Source of the DNA: Primula veris
Lineage: Eukaryota; Streptophyta; Magnoliopsida; Ericales; Primulaceae
NCBI GenBank assembly: GCA_963682055.1
Contig: OY821742.1
Location: 6,471,816 to 6,535,815 of the forward strand
Length of the DNA stretch: 64,000 nucleotides
Reading direction: 5' to 3'
Position numbers and translations under genes: made by a program
Part shown: piece by piece, positions 18,618-31,899 of the stretch
How positions within the stretch are numbered: position 1 is the first letter of the stretch
How the letters are laid out: each line of letters begins with the position of its first letter
Notes under the pieces: model-generated
Told to the model about the DNA's origin: nothing
Seen by the model: only the letters and a program-made list of their open reading frames with translations
Databases searched by the model: none

Positions 18618-18963
18618 GGAAAATATTATATGAACATCAACTTAAATATCAACTTGGACATTTTTTCGTAAAAACGCTCCAAATCAAAATTTGGCTAATG
18701 CAAATCTCCACGGTTTCACGACGAGAACACAAATATGTGTCTTGTTTTTTTTTTCGAAATGTATAATGACATGTTTTCAAAATTATGGTAAAATTTAAAA
18801 ATTCAAAACATGTCATTATACATCTCAGAAAAAAAAAACAATACTCATATTTGTGTTCCCGTCGTAAAACCGTGGAGATTTGCATTAATCAAATATTGAT
18901 TTGGAGCGTTTTTACGAAAAAGTGTACATTTGAGTGTTTTTATGGTGTCCATATATCATTCCC
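18618..18963. mobile_element. Foldback MITE, Mutator-like, 9-bp TSD
   Basis: Two inverted arms of about 165 bp meet near 18787. The inner parts (ACATGTCATTATACAT, AAACCGTGGAGATTTGCA and TTTTTACGAAAAA) match closely and the outer parts match loosely. The tips read GGAAAAT on the left and ATTCCC on the right. The 9-bp ATGATTTTA occurs directly on both sides (18609-18617 and 18964-18972), a perfect target-site duplication of the Mutator length. There is no transposase, so it is non-autonomous. Short frames on both strands are mirror images of the arms and not genes. Confidence 0.8.
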
Positions 18964-18967
18964 ATGA

Positions 18968-18974
<7 letters not shown>

Positions 18975-19024
<50 letters not shown>
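18975..19024. repeat. (AT)n microsatellite
   Basis: About 25 uninterrupted AT units directly follow the foldback MITE. A related AT run also precedes that MITE at about 18589-18610. Confidence 0.95.
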
Positions 19025-19027
<3 letters not shown>

Positions 19028-19209
19028 TCTCATTTATTCCAAATACCTCAATTTCCCAATAGCTACTCCAAATACCCTCATTTCTCATTATTTATAATAT
19101 CACGTTACTAACAGTATCGCCTCCACTTTTCGTATCAAACGCGATATTTGTGAATCCGACAGTATTTCTAACCTCAACCATCGTAATTCCACCCCAACCA
19201 AACGAGGTC

Positions 19210-20700
19210 TAATTAGGTAATGGGATTGGATTATGAATACATATGGGAGCACATATGTTCTGTTTGTTTTGAGTTTGTAAGGATGGAATTAGTAGTACAC
19301 ATTGCATTAGAAATGAAGGTAAAATGGTGTATTTCCATATCTAACAAGGGTGGTATTGGTTTATTTAGTCTATACTTATTTAGAAATGATCAAAATACTC
19401 TTGGTTAAATTTCCAATACTATTGATTATTTGCTCATATTAAAAACTATTATAGTATTATAATCACGGTAGCCGACGGAACCATAATTTATTCTCCATTA
19501 ATAATCTATATATACAGTATTATAATCCTTTATTTAAATACTATTTGAAATTATATATATTATGTAATTATAATTATATAAATATATTTATATGTATAAT
19601 ATATGATATATATATATATATAAATAATTATGTATATACATACACATATATATTAAAATAGTAACATATATACTTAACATAATTATATATATATATATTT
19701 ATATATTTATGTATCTGGCTAGTTATTTGTTATGGATATAAAGGTAAATTTGTAAAATAGTACAAACACAATAAAAAATTAAGCAAACACTTCATTGATA
19801 TTTCATGTATGTACTATTAGTCATGCCTTAATTTGTTATATCGTCATAATCCGAAGGCATTAATAGTCTCATTACTACTAATACTGCAAACAAACGAGAT
19901 CTTAACATTTCAACCAATTTTTTTATATATATTAAAAAACATTAACCATAGTATAATGAAATCGTTATAGAGCATGAAATAAATAACATACAATATCAGC
20001 GTCTCTTATTTAAAATTGATGTTTACGTTCCTTTGTGAGGCGTGAACAAGCAATACACAAACCAAAATATGAGAAACAAAAAATATTTGAAAGCATACAA
20101 ACAACGAAATTAAAATGCAAATGAAAATAAGAGAAACAAAAAACATTTTGAAAGCATAAAATCGACGACTTAAACTTAAAATGACTAGAATCTAAAAACA
20201 TGAAAAAGTAGAAAATATCGTTTTTCGAATCGGTAAATCTATAGTTTGTCACTCTCACCTCCCATGACTTTTAAAATAAATACTAAATAAATGAGAATTT
20301 ACCCCCAACAAATATAAATGAATAGTTATTTCAAAAAAAATATAAATGAATAGTAACAAAATAGAGATGTGAATCGGTCAGTCTCCTTTTGTTGACCTCA
20401 ATATTCTATGTAGGAGACATCAATTCAATTATACCAAAATAAAATAAAAACATCCCATATCAATTCATTATACATTTATTATACCAAAATATATTTATAT
20501 TATATTTTAATTTTTTTAATTTGGTTACCACACTATAAAAAACTGTCTAATTTAGGTATCACTGTCTAAATTAATCACGGAATCATGTCACAACACGTAC
20601 TTAATAAACTTGAACTCACGTGATTTTATTATTACGCATCAAAATATAATATATGATTCTAAAATTAACCCAAAAAAACAATAACCCAGATCTCACTCAC
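19210..20700. other. Intergenic AT-rich DNA upstream of the DUF1068 gene
   Basis: No gene is recognised. It contains TA-rich low-complexity DNA (about 19540-19720), a possible MITE end near 19892, and the third dispersed-repeat copy (20040-20400). The last ~100 bases should include the promoter of the gene starting at 20802. Confidence 0.5.
20040..20400. repeat. Dispersed repeat family, copy C
   Basis: The longest of three related copies (others at 16655-16795 and 17080-17290). It contains an internal near-duplication of ATGAAAATAAGAGAAACAAA-like sequence at about 20070 and 20120, followed by ACTTAAACTTAAAAT, AATCTAAAAA, CGGTAAATCTATAG and CCATGACTTT. Confidence 0.6.
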
Positions 20701-20705
20701 ACACA

Positions 20706-20709
<4 letters not shown>

Positions 20710-20742
<33 letters not shown>
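20710..20742. repeat. (AC)n microsatellite in the 5' leader
   Basis: A CA/AC dinucleotide run followed by short GATA repeats, lying 60-100 bases before the ATG at 20802 and probably transcribed as 5' UTR. Confidence 0.9.
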
Positions 20743-20746
<4 letters not shown>

Positions 20747-20801
20747 ATAGATATATACAATACAAACACACAGATAGATAGATAGATACAAGTATACAAG
20801 G

Positions 20802-23800
20802 ATGGTAAGAAGAACAGGAGGAGGAGGAGGAGGAGGAGGAGGGGCAACAAAGTGGTGGTGGTGGGTTTTAGTCTTTTTAGCTGTCGTCTCGGCACTTTGC
20901 GTTTCCGGTCCCGCTCTTTACTCCAAGCTCAAACAACATTCCTCTAATTCCCCTTCTAATATTAAATCTTTTGTTCATAATAATAATAATAATAATAATA
21001 ATGCTGTTGGTTGCGCGCCTTGTACCTGCAACTGCCCTCCTCCCCTCTCTCTCCTCACCGTTGCTCCCGGTATATCCCCCCTTTCTACTCTACTCATTTT
21101 TCTTTTCTTTTATGTTTTTTGACTAGATAAGGTCAATGTTTAGATAGGTTTTTGGTATTTTTTCATTCTTGTGTTTGGATCTCGTAGTTGGACATTTAGT
21201 ATCCCCTTTTTCCTACCCGCTTTTATTTCAGTTTCTGGTTTTTTGTTTTTTCACTAGCTTAAGGTCAGTGTTAAGATGGGGTTTTGTTGTTTTTGCATTC
21301 TTGTTATTGGATCTTATAAGTGGACATTTTGTGTAACCTGATTTGTTATTTCAGTTTGTGTTGTTGTTTCACTAGCTAAGCTCAATGTTGAATTGGGTTT
21401 TTATTATTTTCGGTGGCTGAACTAGAACTGTTTTCTTTCGTAGTAATTATGAGGTGCTGAAAGTCTAAAATCGATTAGAAAAATCAATATACCTGGTAAA
21501 AGATCCAGTTTTTTCTCAATTTTGTGTGTGTGTGTGCGCGCGCGGGGGGATGGGACCAATTTTAGACTAATACTGGTGTCGTTTTCAAATCATTGTATCT
21601 ATTACTGTGTTTCTGTACTCCATTTGATTGTTTAGCTTTAATGTTCATTTGGGTTTTTGTTATTTTTGCATTTTCTTATTGGGTCTCATGGTTGCACATT
21701 TAGTATCCCCTTTTTCGTACCCGCTTTTATTTCGGTTTCTGTTTTGTATTTGCACTAGCTTAAGGTCAGTGTTCAGATGGGTTTTTGTTATCTTCACTGT
21801 TTATTTCGTAATTTGGGGGTGCTGAAAGTCTAAAATTGATTAGAAAAATTCAAGTTACATGGTAAAACATCAGGTTTTCCTCAGTATTGGGATGCCTCCC
21901 TTTTAGGCTAATATAATGGTATCGTTTTCAACTCATTGTATCTATTATATGTTTATGTACTCCATTTGATTGTTAACTCCAATATTCATTTGGGTTTTGC
22001 ATTTTTGTGTTCATTTTCTTATTGGATATCATAGTTGGACATTTAGTGTCACCTGATTTGTTGTTTAGCCTAATTAATGATCCTATGATCCAATTTAACC
22101 TATTTCATTTCGATAATAACTAGCCCTCACTTTAGATGTATATACTAAGGTACTAACCACGTTCCCGGTATCCCCCTTTTTCCTACCTGCTTTTATTTCA
22201 AGTTCCTGTTTTGTTTTTTCACTAGCTAAGGAGTTTAGGACAATGTTCAGATGGGTTTTTGTTGTTTTTTCATCCTTGTTTTTGGATCTCATGCTTGGAC
22301 ATTTTTGTTCACCATTATCGCCTTTTTGTACTGCCCTTTTTTCAAATTATGTTTTGTTTCTTCACTAGCTAATGTCAATATTCAACTGGGTTTTTGTTAT
22401 TTTTGCATACTTGTCATTGGATCTCAAGTTGGACATTTAGTATCCCCTTTTTCATACCCGCGTTTAATTCAGTCTCTGTTTTGTTTACTCACTAGCTAAG
22501 GTCAGTGTTCAGATGGGTTTTTGTTATTTTTGCATTCTTGTTATTTTATCTCATAGTTGGACGTTTAGTATCCCCTTTTTCGTACCCGCTTTTATTTTGG
22601 TTTCTGTTTTGTTTATTCACTAGCTAAGGTCAGTGTTCAGATGGGTTTTTGTTATAATTGCATTCTTGTTATTGGATCTCATAGTTGGACGTTTAGTATC
22701 CCCTTTTTCGTACCCGCTTTTATTTTGGTTTCTGTTTTGTTTATTCACTAGCTAAGGTCAGTGTTCAGATGGGTTTTTGTTATAATTGCATTCTTGTTAT
22801 TGGATCTCATAGTTGGACATTTAGTATCCCCTTTTTCGTACCCACTTTTATTCCAGTTTCTGTTTTGTTTATTCACTAGCTAAGGTCACTGTCCAGATGG
22901 GTTTTTGTTATTTTTGCTTTCTTGTTATTGGATCTCATAGTTGGACATTTAGTATCCCCTTTTTCGTATCCGCTTTTATTTCGGTTTCTGTTTTGTTTAT
23001 TTACTAGCTAAGGTCACTGTTCAGATGGGTTTTTGTTATTTTTGCTTTCATGTTATTGGATCTCATAGTTGGACATTTAGTATCCCCTTTTTCGTACCTG
23101 CTTTTATTTCGGTTTCTGTTTTGTTGGACATTTAGTATCCCCTTTTTCGTACCTGCTTTTATTTCGGTTTCTGTTTTGTTTATTCACTAGCTAAGGTCAG
23201 TGTTCAGATGGGTTTTTGTTATTTTTGCATTCTTGTTATTGGATCTCATAGTTGGACGTTTAGTATCCCCTTTTTCGTACCCGCTTTTATTTTGGTTTCT
23301 GTTTTGTTTATTCACTAGCTGAGGTCAGTGTTCAGATGGGTTTTTGTTAATTTTGCATTTCTTGTATTTTGGATCTCATGCTTCGACATTTTGTAACCTG
23401 ATTTGTTATTTAGATTAATTACTGACCCTGTAATCCTAATTAACCTACGTCCCGAAAAAGATAGTCTACTTTCGATTAATTTATCAATCGCCCTTTCTTT
23501 CGTTCTTGTTTTGTCTTCACTAGTTAAGGTCAATATTCAGCTGGCTTTTTGTTATTTTTGCATTCTTGTTATTGGATGTTGTAGTTGGACATTTTCGTTC
23601 ACCGTCTTTTTTTCGTTCTTATTTCGTTTTTCACTAATTAAGGTCAATATCAGCTGGCTTTCTGTTACATCTTTGCATTTTCTTTTTGGATCTCATGGTT
23701 GGACACATTGGCGGAACTAGAGCTATTCTTTCTGTTATTATGGGGGTGCTGAATTGTTTTTTTATTTATTCAAAGTCACCATCATTATTATCATCAAACT

Positions 23801-26384
23801 ATGTCTTTATACATGGTAAAAGATTGTTTTTTTTTCTTCTCAATATGAATATGAGATGTTGTAATCACTTCTAGCCTAAGTACCTCCCTTGCCCATATAT
23901 ATTGTGTAGCCTGATTAATGAATCTAGAACGAAATTAGTTGTTAATTCCAAAATTCACTTATTAATTCCAGTTTTTTGCATATTCTATTTGGATCTCATA
24001 GTTGGACATTTTTTTATACACTGATTTGTTGTGTAGCCTGATTACTGACTCTAGAACGCAAATTACTATTCCAAAGTTCACTTGTTTATTCAAAAGAACT
24101 TTTTTATTCATTTTCTTTTTGGAACTCGTCATTGTACATTTTCTAAGACCATGACCTAGTAAATTAAAGAGAATTTCTTTTTCTAGGATCCATTTAATTC
24201 GTTCATGGACCTGTAAATTTATTTGGTTTTAACAATGACCCGCTATGGTTGATTTAGAACTTCAATTCCAATCTTATTTTGTTCTGCATTCACTTGTTGA
24301 ACTAAATATTCAGCTTATTCTTTTCGCAATTTCTTTGTAATCTGGCATTCTTTGTCTTATAACTTACAAGTCTTGTTATTTACTACTTTGGGTCTTTGAC
24401 AAACTATTTTACAAAATTTTTTGTTGGCATAGACACGTACAATTGGATTTATATTTCTTTCAAGTAATGCGATTCTTTTATTATGTAGATTGAGTTTACT
24501 GTATATCTTACATCTTACTTATGGTGTTAACTTTTGCAGGTTTGGCCAATCTTTCCGTTGCAGGTAATAAATCTTTCCCCACAGTTAACTTTTTGCGACA
24601 GTTTAGTTGCAGCTTTTAATATCTTTCGATTCTTTGTTTTCATGTTCTTCTGAAAATTATGTGCAACAGTTCTAGTTTTCTTTGAACATGTCCTAAATCG
24701 TGTTTGTATTGAACTATAGTTAGCCACTTTGATGTTAATTCGATTAGCTAAGTATAGGTAAGGTCTATAGCACTTCTCCACTGTCGAAACTCTTCTATGG
24801 AGGTTCCATTTTCATATGTAGGTCGACCTTGAACTCTGTCGGTCTCTCCCAATCAGGAAGGTAGATAAATGACTCGAATCTATTAAAATTTAGAGTTTAA
24901 ATGTAGAAGGATTTCACATAACAGCCAATCTGCTGCTATATCTCCTGGTAGAGGTTATTATAGAACGAATACTCTAAAAAGAAGCTATCTGTATAGATAT
25001 GAATGCCCACATGAAGGAATTTCTTTTCCTCACTTCACCATGGCAAATCTTTACGTCAATATCAAGCTAGGGCTTAGGATAAAACAGTCTCACTGTCTAC
25101 GTTGAAAATTGATTGGAAAAGTAGTACAAACTATCTCATGCTGGGTTCTTAATGTTTTCTTGCTCGTATAAATGGTTGAAATCATGATAGAGGAAAATTA
25201 TTACAATTAGCGGCTTCAGTTTGTATTGGGGTTACAATTTGACCGTCATTTAGCATCAATATCATAAGAAAAAATCTCAATCAAGACATGCATGTACAGG
25301 TGAGGTCTATTTCATAGACATAAGGGGGAACATGGTAATGTAGGGATTATGCAACTTGGGTTTACACTAATGTTAAATCAAGGTACAAAACTAGGTAATA
25401 ATACATGCTGAATACTCGAACTCAATATGATTACGTAAAGGATTCTTGAGTTTGAAAACAGATATTTTGGTATCTAGCAAAGTGAATACTACTATCGGTC
25501 TTCATGTGCAAAGATCCCAGTGTGTTCTATTAAAAAATCAAAAGAGAAATTTAGAGTCGCAGGACTGGGCAGCAGATTCAACCAAATGAGGTTTCTTGAA
25601 AATTGAGAGAGGGGAAAATGACGAGTTAAGAATTGAAATCTTAAGAAAGAGTTGGATTCTTGGTGTTCGTTCTGCTAGGTCAATCACTGTTCTCAGTAGT
25701 TTATGTTTACATTTTAGTAAAATAGAATTAGATAATAAATGGCATATAACTAATGGAAAAGTGCAGTGGTAGATGCTCTTAAAGAGATAAGTTGAGTTTT
25801 TAGACAAGGTGGTAGGCTACTTCTTATCATGACAAATAATATACTATGGTATACCTTTAATTATTTTTTTAATATTTCCTTTTTAGTTGGCACGTAGAAA
25901 AGTTCACAAGTTCTCTTTGTATTTGGTTCTTTTTTTCTGTTTTCTTTTGATTACATTTGTCTATAAAATGGTACTCTCTTGTAAATTTAGTTCATTGATT
26001 TTCTAAACATCTGCTATTTATGTTTCACTATTTCAAACTTGACATGTTTCCTACCAGAAGTCTCGGGTTCATAATTGCCATTACAAAGTTAGTAAATTTG
26101 TTGCCAATATTGGCTTTTTAAAGCCTACACACGTCTTTTAGAAAGAAAAAAAGGAAAGAGAATAGGCCACGGGTGTACATTATCTTCCCCCTCTAGCAGC
26201 TTAGGCAGTGAAAGTAGATGAGCACTTTCAACTTAACAACTATCATTAATGCTGGCATCTTTTAATCAAGGATACTATGCAAATCCCACCTCTGTTACTT
26301 ATGTAGATCATCTTGTTTGATGAATATGTACCTGGGCAACTTGATATCCACTATTGATGTTGGTTGCATCAGCTGTTTGAGTCA

Positions 26385-26418
<34 letters not shown>

Positions 26419-27400
26419 GGTATAAATTATAATGTCCTGCTTATCAAAACAAAATTATAATGTGAAGTCATGTACCACCCGACACCCTCTCTCCGCTCTT
26501 CCTCTTCTCTGAAGCCCAACTTAGTTTGATATTCTGTGTGTATTTTTTCTATAATATTTTCATCAAGTTAAAAATGAATTGCCAGTTTTGAGTTAGTCTT
26601 GAACTGAGACTTTACTGTGATATAGGTTGTTTAGTACACTGTACATATATGCAATGTTGGTGATTGGTACATTTCCTCCTCTCCTTTGTTAATTCACAGG
26701 ATAAATATATTTCCGCCAAAAGAAAAACCTGGAGATATTTTCTTGATACACTTTACGAATGTTTACCTTTTTCCATTGTTTACCTACACAAATGATAAAA
26801 ATATTTTACCTCACTGGTTCCCGTGGCCAGTTGTGTTGGCTTAGTACAATCACGCTGATACCTGTCCACTTGCAATCTAATGCTCATCATATGGTTGGTC
26901 AAGTTTTTACCGTTGATAACATTAAGTACTACCGAGTAAATGGAAACTAATTCAATGTTCCTGAGTAATGATCACTCCTGAAGCATTTCTCACTATCCAA
27001 ACTACAAATACAGACAATTATTAGTGCCCTGTTTTGTTTCCAATTTCAAATTATTTGTTAAATGTTATGAAATACTAATACTTGATTTCTTGAATGAGCA
27101 GATTGTGGAGGAGATGACCCAGAACTTAGAGAAGAGATGGGAAAACAGTATGTGGATCTTTTGTCGGAGGAGATGAAGCTGCAAGAGACTGTGGGTGCAG
27201 AACATGCCCACCATGTAAATATCACCTTTGGCGAGGCTAAAAGGGTAGCGACCCAATACCAGAGGGAGGCTGATAAATGCATAGCCGCTACCGAGACTTG
27301 CGAGCAAGCTAGAGAGAGATCACAGGCCTTGTTGACCAAAGAGAAGAAGGTCACTTCTTTGTGGGAGCAAAGGGCCCGCAAACTCGGTTGGGAAGGGTGA
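20802..27400 (+). CDS. DUF1068-family membrane protein (three exons, one 24-nt microexon)
   Basis: Exons are 20802-21069, 24540-24563 and 27102-27400, all GT-AG, totalling 591 nt and 196 aa. The start is the first ATG, after an AC/GATA repeat leader. Residues 6-14 are a nine-Gly run encoded by GGA repeats. Residues 18-36 form a Trp-rich transmembrane segment. Residues 60-67 are an Asn run encoded by AAT repeats. A Cys cluster follows at 71-78 (CAPCTCNC). From residue 98 (DCGGDDPE) to the end is the conserved DUF1068 region, predicted mostly helical or coiled coil, ending LWEQRARKLGW. Similar short plant proteins have one N-terminal membrane span. Their biochemical role is not established to my knowledge. 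The homopolymer runs are probably variable in length. The microexon encodes the conserved LANLSVA segment, which supports the splice model. Confidence 0.9.
21110..24010 (+). repeat. 128-bp tandem repeat array in intron 1 of the DUF1068 gene
   Basis: The unit contains CACTAGCTAAGGTCAGTG, then GATGGGTTTTTGTTAT, GGATCTCATAGTTGGACATT and TATCCCCTTTTTCGTACC. The CAGTGTTCAG landmark recurs at 22507, 22635, 22763, 22891 and 23019, exactly 128 bp apart, then at 23202 and 23330. The 183-bp step holds an extra 55-bp partial duplication. More diverged units extend on both sides, from about 21120 to about 23700, with remnants near 24000. The array is T-rich on the coding strand and lies wholly within the 3.5-kb intron. 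Confidence 0.92.
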
Positions 27401-28464
27401 TAAATGTTGATGATAATATATATTCATTTTTGTGGTATACAAATAGGCACGAAACAAAATATCAGCAAAGAACTTTGCTCTAGATTTGTTATGTTGTTGA
27501 ACCGTATGGATTACTGTGGTCTCTTGTTGTATTTTTGTATGGATTACTGTGGTTTTTTAGATCAATATAGCTTCAATTGTATTCTTCAAATGTTCCTTTT
27601 CTATATTGTGATCCGGTTACAGACTATGCATGTCATATCCTCCTAGACTTGGAAAACTCGGACGGAAATGAATTAGGTTGCCGTGAATCTAAGCGTTTTT
27701 AATGATAAGAAAACATAGAAAATCTGAATTTGAGATTATTATATGGAAATGGCATTACAAGAATGACTCTTTAGCTACCAAAAGATGGTGGCTGAACATT
27801 TACTAATTTGCCTTGTAATGTTTGTTCCTTTCACCAAGTATGACGGTTCACTTATTTTAACACAGTATTTGCAACAGTAAAGATGTTCGGAAATTTAATG
27901 TAGTTCTTGGTATGCATGCACGAACACATCCTTATCATTGTGTACAAACTCGGAATTTCTACGGATTGAGTCAAAACCGAATTCAATTTGTTCTCAACGG
28001 TCTCGGAAGAAAACGAGTCCAATAAAATTCAGACAGACTGATCTATGTTGTACGAATCGGATCGGACCGGACATTGTCTCTATGGTCTGGACTGATTCAA
28101 CAGTATGACCATATGTTAGTACTTTTTTTTTTTTTTTTTTTTTGTAAAATAAAGTACATAAAATCATTTCTAAAAAATAAGATATAAATACGGCACATCA
28201 AAATGTGCTCATTCGTCCCAATTTAGTAGAAATTATGGGATTACGTGCAATTTTAAAACGTAAAAGGTGTATTGTGAAATGTGATTTGTTTTAAGTCAAC
28301 GACAGTCATCCTCGAAGTCCGACATCCAAAGGTGGAGATGGGTTTCGATCAAATTTGTTTTGTCAAATTTATTATCTTATTAATTTATTGAAATTAGTGA
28401 TTTTTTATATTGAGTACTTTATAAAGTTTATTAATTTACAGAGTTCTTGCAAAAATATTAACAT
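27401..28464. other. DUF1068 gene 3' region and intergenic DNA
   Basis: The first few hundred bases should hold the 3' UTR. A short near-duplication of GTATGGATTACTGTGGT occurs at about 27505 and 27538. A T run of about 21 lies at 28122-28143. No gene is recognised. Confidence 0.5.
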
Positions 28465-28717
28465 TGTTGCGATACATTGTATGTGGTTGTCCATATTTAT
28501 GTATCGGTTACATACATTGTGTATAACCTTTGAGTTTATGACTTATGGCTTTCTAGCTTCTCGCATATACATATATCTTGTTCCACCCCTCCACTATATA
28601 AAGGGGTTGAACTCTTCATAGTTGAACACACATATTCATACTTGAATAAGACGACTTTACTCTCTCTCCATACATATCTTGCTATGTCGATACTTTGCTA
28701 ATAGTTGTCACACAACA
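28465..28717 (+). repeat. 5' LTR of copia element 1
   Basis: 253 bp, TG...CA ends, preceded by TSD AACAT. A TATA box TATATAAA at 28595-28602 marks the likely promoter. Directly after the LTR the sequence CGTTATCGACAC is shared with element 2 and is the probable primer-binding region, but I cannot assign the tRNA. Confidence 0.93.
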
Positions 28718-31700
28718 CGTTATCGACACTTTGCTTAACGACGGAATAAAGAAATAGCTAGATAGTTTCATTAGAAGTGAGTATACGGATCTATTTCTTC
28801 CTCGACGAGTTAGGAAGAGGTTTTATTGGGTTGCTAGATCACATATCGATCATCCTTTTTGCATTTCCGAATTAAGGTACACAATTTCTATTTGTAATAA
28901 AACGTAGAAATTGCATGATTAATCAAGAATAGAACCGGAAATCTCATGTTTAAGATTTATATCACATGATGGATGTTTTTTTTGATGAAAAATTGCTATT
29001 GAAACACATGTATGTCACTTATTAAACGAGTTATAACTTGTATAGTTAGACATAATAAACTGCCGGACCTAAACTGTCATTTTTAGAACATTGGAGGACT
29101 AATCTGTAACTAACTGAAACTTTAGGTTCTCTCTATAAAGATCCTGAAACTATAGGACCAGAGCTGAAATTACCCTTAAAATGCATATAGTTTCCTGTAT
29201 TTACACTCGTAGTCCCTGTAGATACTCCTTATACACAGAATAGTATATATGTATGAGTTTATCTAATGTTTTAGTCCGAAAATACTTATTTACATGCAAA
29301 TGATCTAAGATTTAATTGCTACAACTTCTTAAATTTGTAGAAATCTTGTAGAAAATACCTCTTGCATGATAATATTAATTGCTTGTGTGACATAAAATAA
29401 ATTTAGCCTCTTAGCATGCCACCATTTATTACCTATGAATTGATATAACATATGCGATGTATTAATTACCCATAGAAAATGGCAAAAGTCACACTTTAGT
29501 GTTGGATTAAATAATAACTCATGTGGTTTAATATTATTACTCCATGTTAGGACTAGTTTACATGAGTATGGCATGCATTTATATTACGATATTGTTGAAT
29601 GCTATTTTATCTTGTCACATAAAAGCTCGTAGACATTTATATGTTACGTGAGCTTATAAATTACCTCGAATTTGAACATTTTACAATGTATCTCTTTTGA
29701 GTAGAAATTTTCCTCAAGCTTTAAACATTTAGATGTAGCTTTTGAGTTGAAAATTTGCAAAATCCGGTATATGTATTCACATTTAAGTTGGAATAATTAT
29801 GAATCTTCCCCAAATAGGCTCACCTATTTGGATACGATGTCTAGGAAAGATAAAAGAGGAAGTCGCTCTCCTAATGAGGTCGGTTTTTAAGTTGCATTCG
29901 TGCCCACCCCCCTCACCGTCTTTCCTGGTCGTGTTCAAGTAGAGCTACCGAAAGGGGTTGAGTAAATAATAAGTTCCCCGAGTGTGTTTATATAGGTGTA
30001 TTTTTTTCCGAATTGGTGTCACAGTATCGATCTGTCGTTCGATCAATGAGAACCTATTCACAAAAGCAAAACTTGTGTTTTTCGAACCTGCCGTTTCGAA
30101 ACAAAGTTTTTGCTTATGAAAACCATAATAGACATATAAACCTGTCGTTTTATATGATAATTAATACAGAACTCCCAACACATGTTGGATGCCATCTATG
30201 ATGAGGAAAATTGCAAAACATACTTGCGAAATGATTGTTTAGACGATGATGTTATTTCATCACCACAGTTCGTCACCCTGATGTGTGCAATTGTGATGCC
30301 ATATTTTTTTTGGATACCATCTTTGATGAGTAAAACACGAGCTTGTTGTTACTCATAAGATGACGGCTAAGGCGTTGATTTTATTCCGCCGCCACATTTG
30401 AGACGTGATGACGTCTATGGTGAACAAATGTCTGAAATTGACATATTGGAGCAATCCTTCACCAAAATACTAGCTTGGAAATTGTATTTCTTAAGCAGTA
30501 TCGTGAATTTATATTCACCGTGTTCCTTTATCACCCATCTGTTATTGGATAAGAAAATTACCCCTGTGAGTAATTTTAATCCTATTGGGTAAATGGCGAA
30601 TTGTTTGCCTGATATTAATGCTCTTCGTGTACATTTTTTTTCCACGAATCGAGAACCGAGACAAGTGTTATTTGTCTCGAACTGTCACGATCTCGATGAA
30701 TCGCCTAGCCAAGTGAGATTTTAGACAATCGTCAAAATCAAAAACCTGTGGCTCCATGATAGTAATTGAAAGGAACAATATGGCTTGCTGTCACAAAGCA
30801 AGAGATAATGCTCAAGGAGGCAACTCTATGCTATAAAGGCAAAGGTCATGCACGGTTACTCCTTAAATAGTTCACAACTATTACAAAGGTAAAAAAACCG
30901 ATGCTAATGTGGTTAAAGCTAACTGAAAGGAAACTCTTGAGACCCCCGGTTTTGTGGCTCAAATGAGTTTGTGACCTTTCTTTATTGATTTTGATAAATC
31001 ATTGAGCCATTTTTTCGCTCATCTAGATTATGTTTTCCATTTGGATTATTATTTTTCCATTTGAACCATACTTTTGGATTATGGTTTGCCTATTTACAAA
31101 ATTTCTCGACATAATTTAAAGTGTTTTTGAGAAAAATTCCTTTATAAATGTGACCAAACTTTAAATTATGGAAATTTAGGCAATAATTGTGGGGTAGTTG
31201 GTTATCTGGAAATAGACGATAACGGTGTACCACATAATTTCACCGACTACTTGCCTAAAGAATCCTAAATGACAACGATTTTGGACCCGTCGCTCCAAAT
31301 CGGAATTTTTGGTAAAACCAAATTGATTTGTCTAAAATGAGCTTTATACTCCAGGTCATGTCGTACCTTGTTAAGTTATAAGATATTCGAGAAAAACAGT
31401 GTTATCTGGTAATAGCTCATGAAAGAATTAAAATTTCTTTACATAGCCTCCTTTCAATACGACCAAAAGCGTATTTTAGAGGAGTTGAAATGTTTTTCAA
31501 GTGGTTGCTAGCACATTCTTTAAAGCATTTAAAGTTACCTTATCATTTCGCCTGTCGTCGAATGATAAATGATTTAGATGCTAAGACATGATTGTCTATA
31601 CTATCATTCGCCTGTCGTCGATTGATAAGAGCATTTTGATATTGTGGCATTGACCGGATGAGATATTCCCGGGTCAAAAAAAACGATGCTTGATTTATAA

Positions 31701-31899
31701 TCGCATCGCATTTGGATTCTCTCTAAGAATATATTTCGCGATTAATCCGAAATTCATGCCATTATTGCTCACTTTGAAAGACTAGTATGTGTAAAGATCA
31801 CGAAATGAACTAGTAGAATTCTTGTAAAGAATTGAAGGAGTTATTGTGGACTTATCCAACCATAAGACGGACCATAAATATAAATGGTTATGGTTGATG

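Larger units (their letters stand above)
18440..19209. mobile_element. Putative MITE with GACCTCGTTTG inverted ends
   Basis: The left end GACCTCGTTTG at 18440 is the inverse of CAAACGAGGTC ending at 19209, and both are flanked by TA. The inner ends also resemble each other (GTATTAGTAA, TGAGG). A further related end, CAAACGAGATC, lies at about 19892-19902, so the true extent may be 18440-19902 or two adjacent elements. The 18618-18963 foldback and an (AT)n run lie inside it, so it is a nested structure. CTCGTTTG-type ends suggest PIF/Harbinger, but the TSD is too short to be decisive. Confidence 0.45.

Noticed and set aside
18649..18967. Two similar small proteins on opposite strands
   Set aside because: They are the two arms of a foldback MITE, not genes.
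22095..23874. Several hydrophobic small frames
   Set aside because: They are readings of the 128-bp intron repeat; similarity between them reflects the repeat unit.
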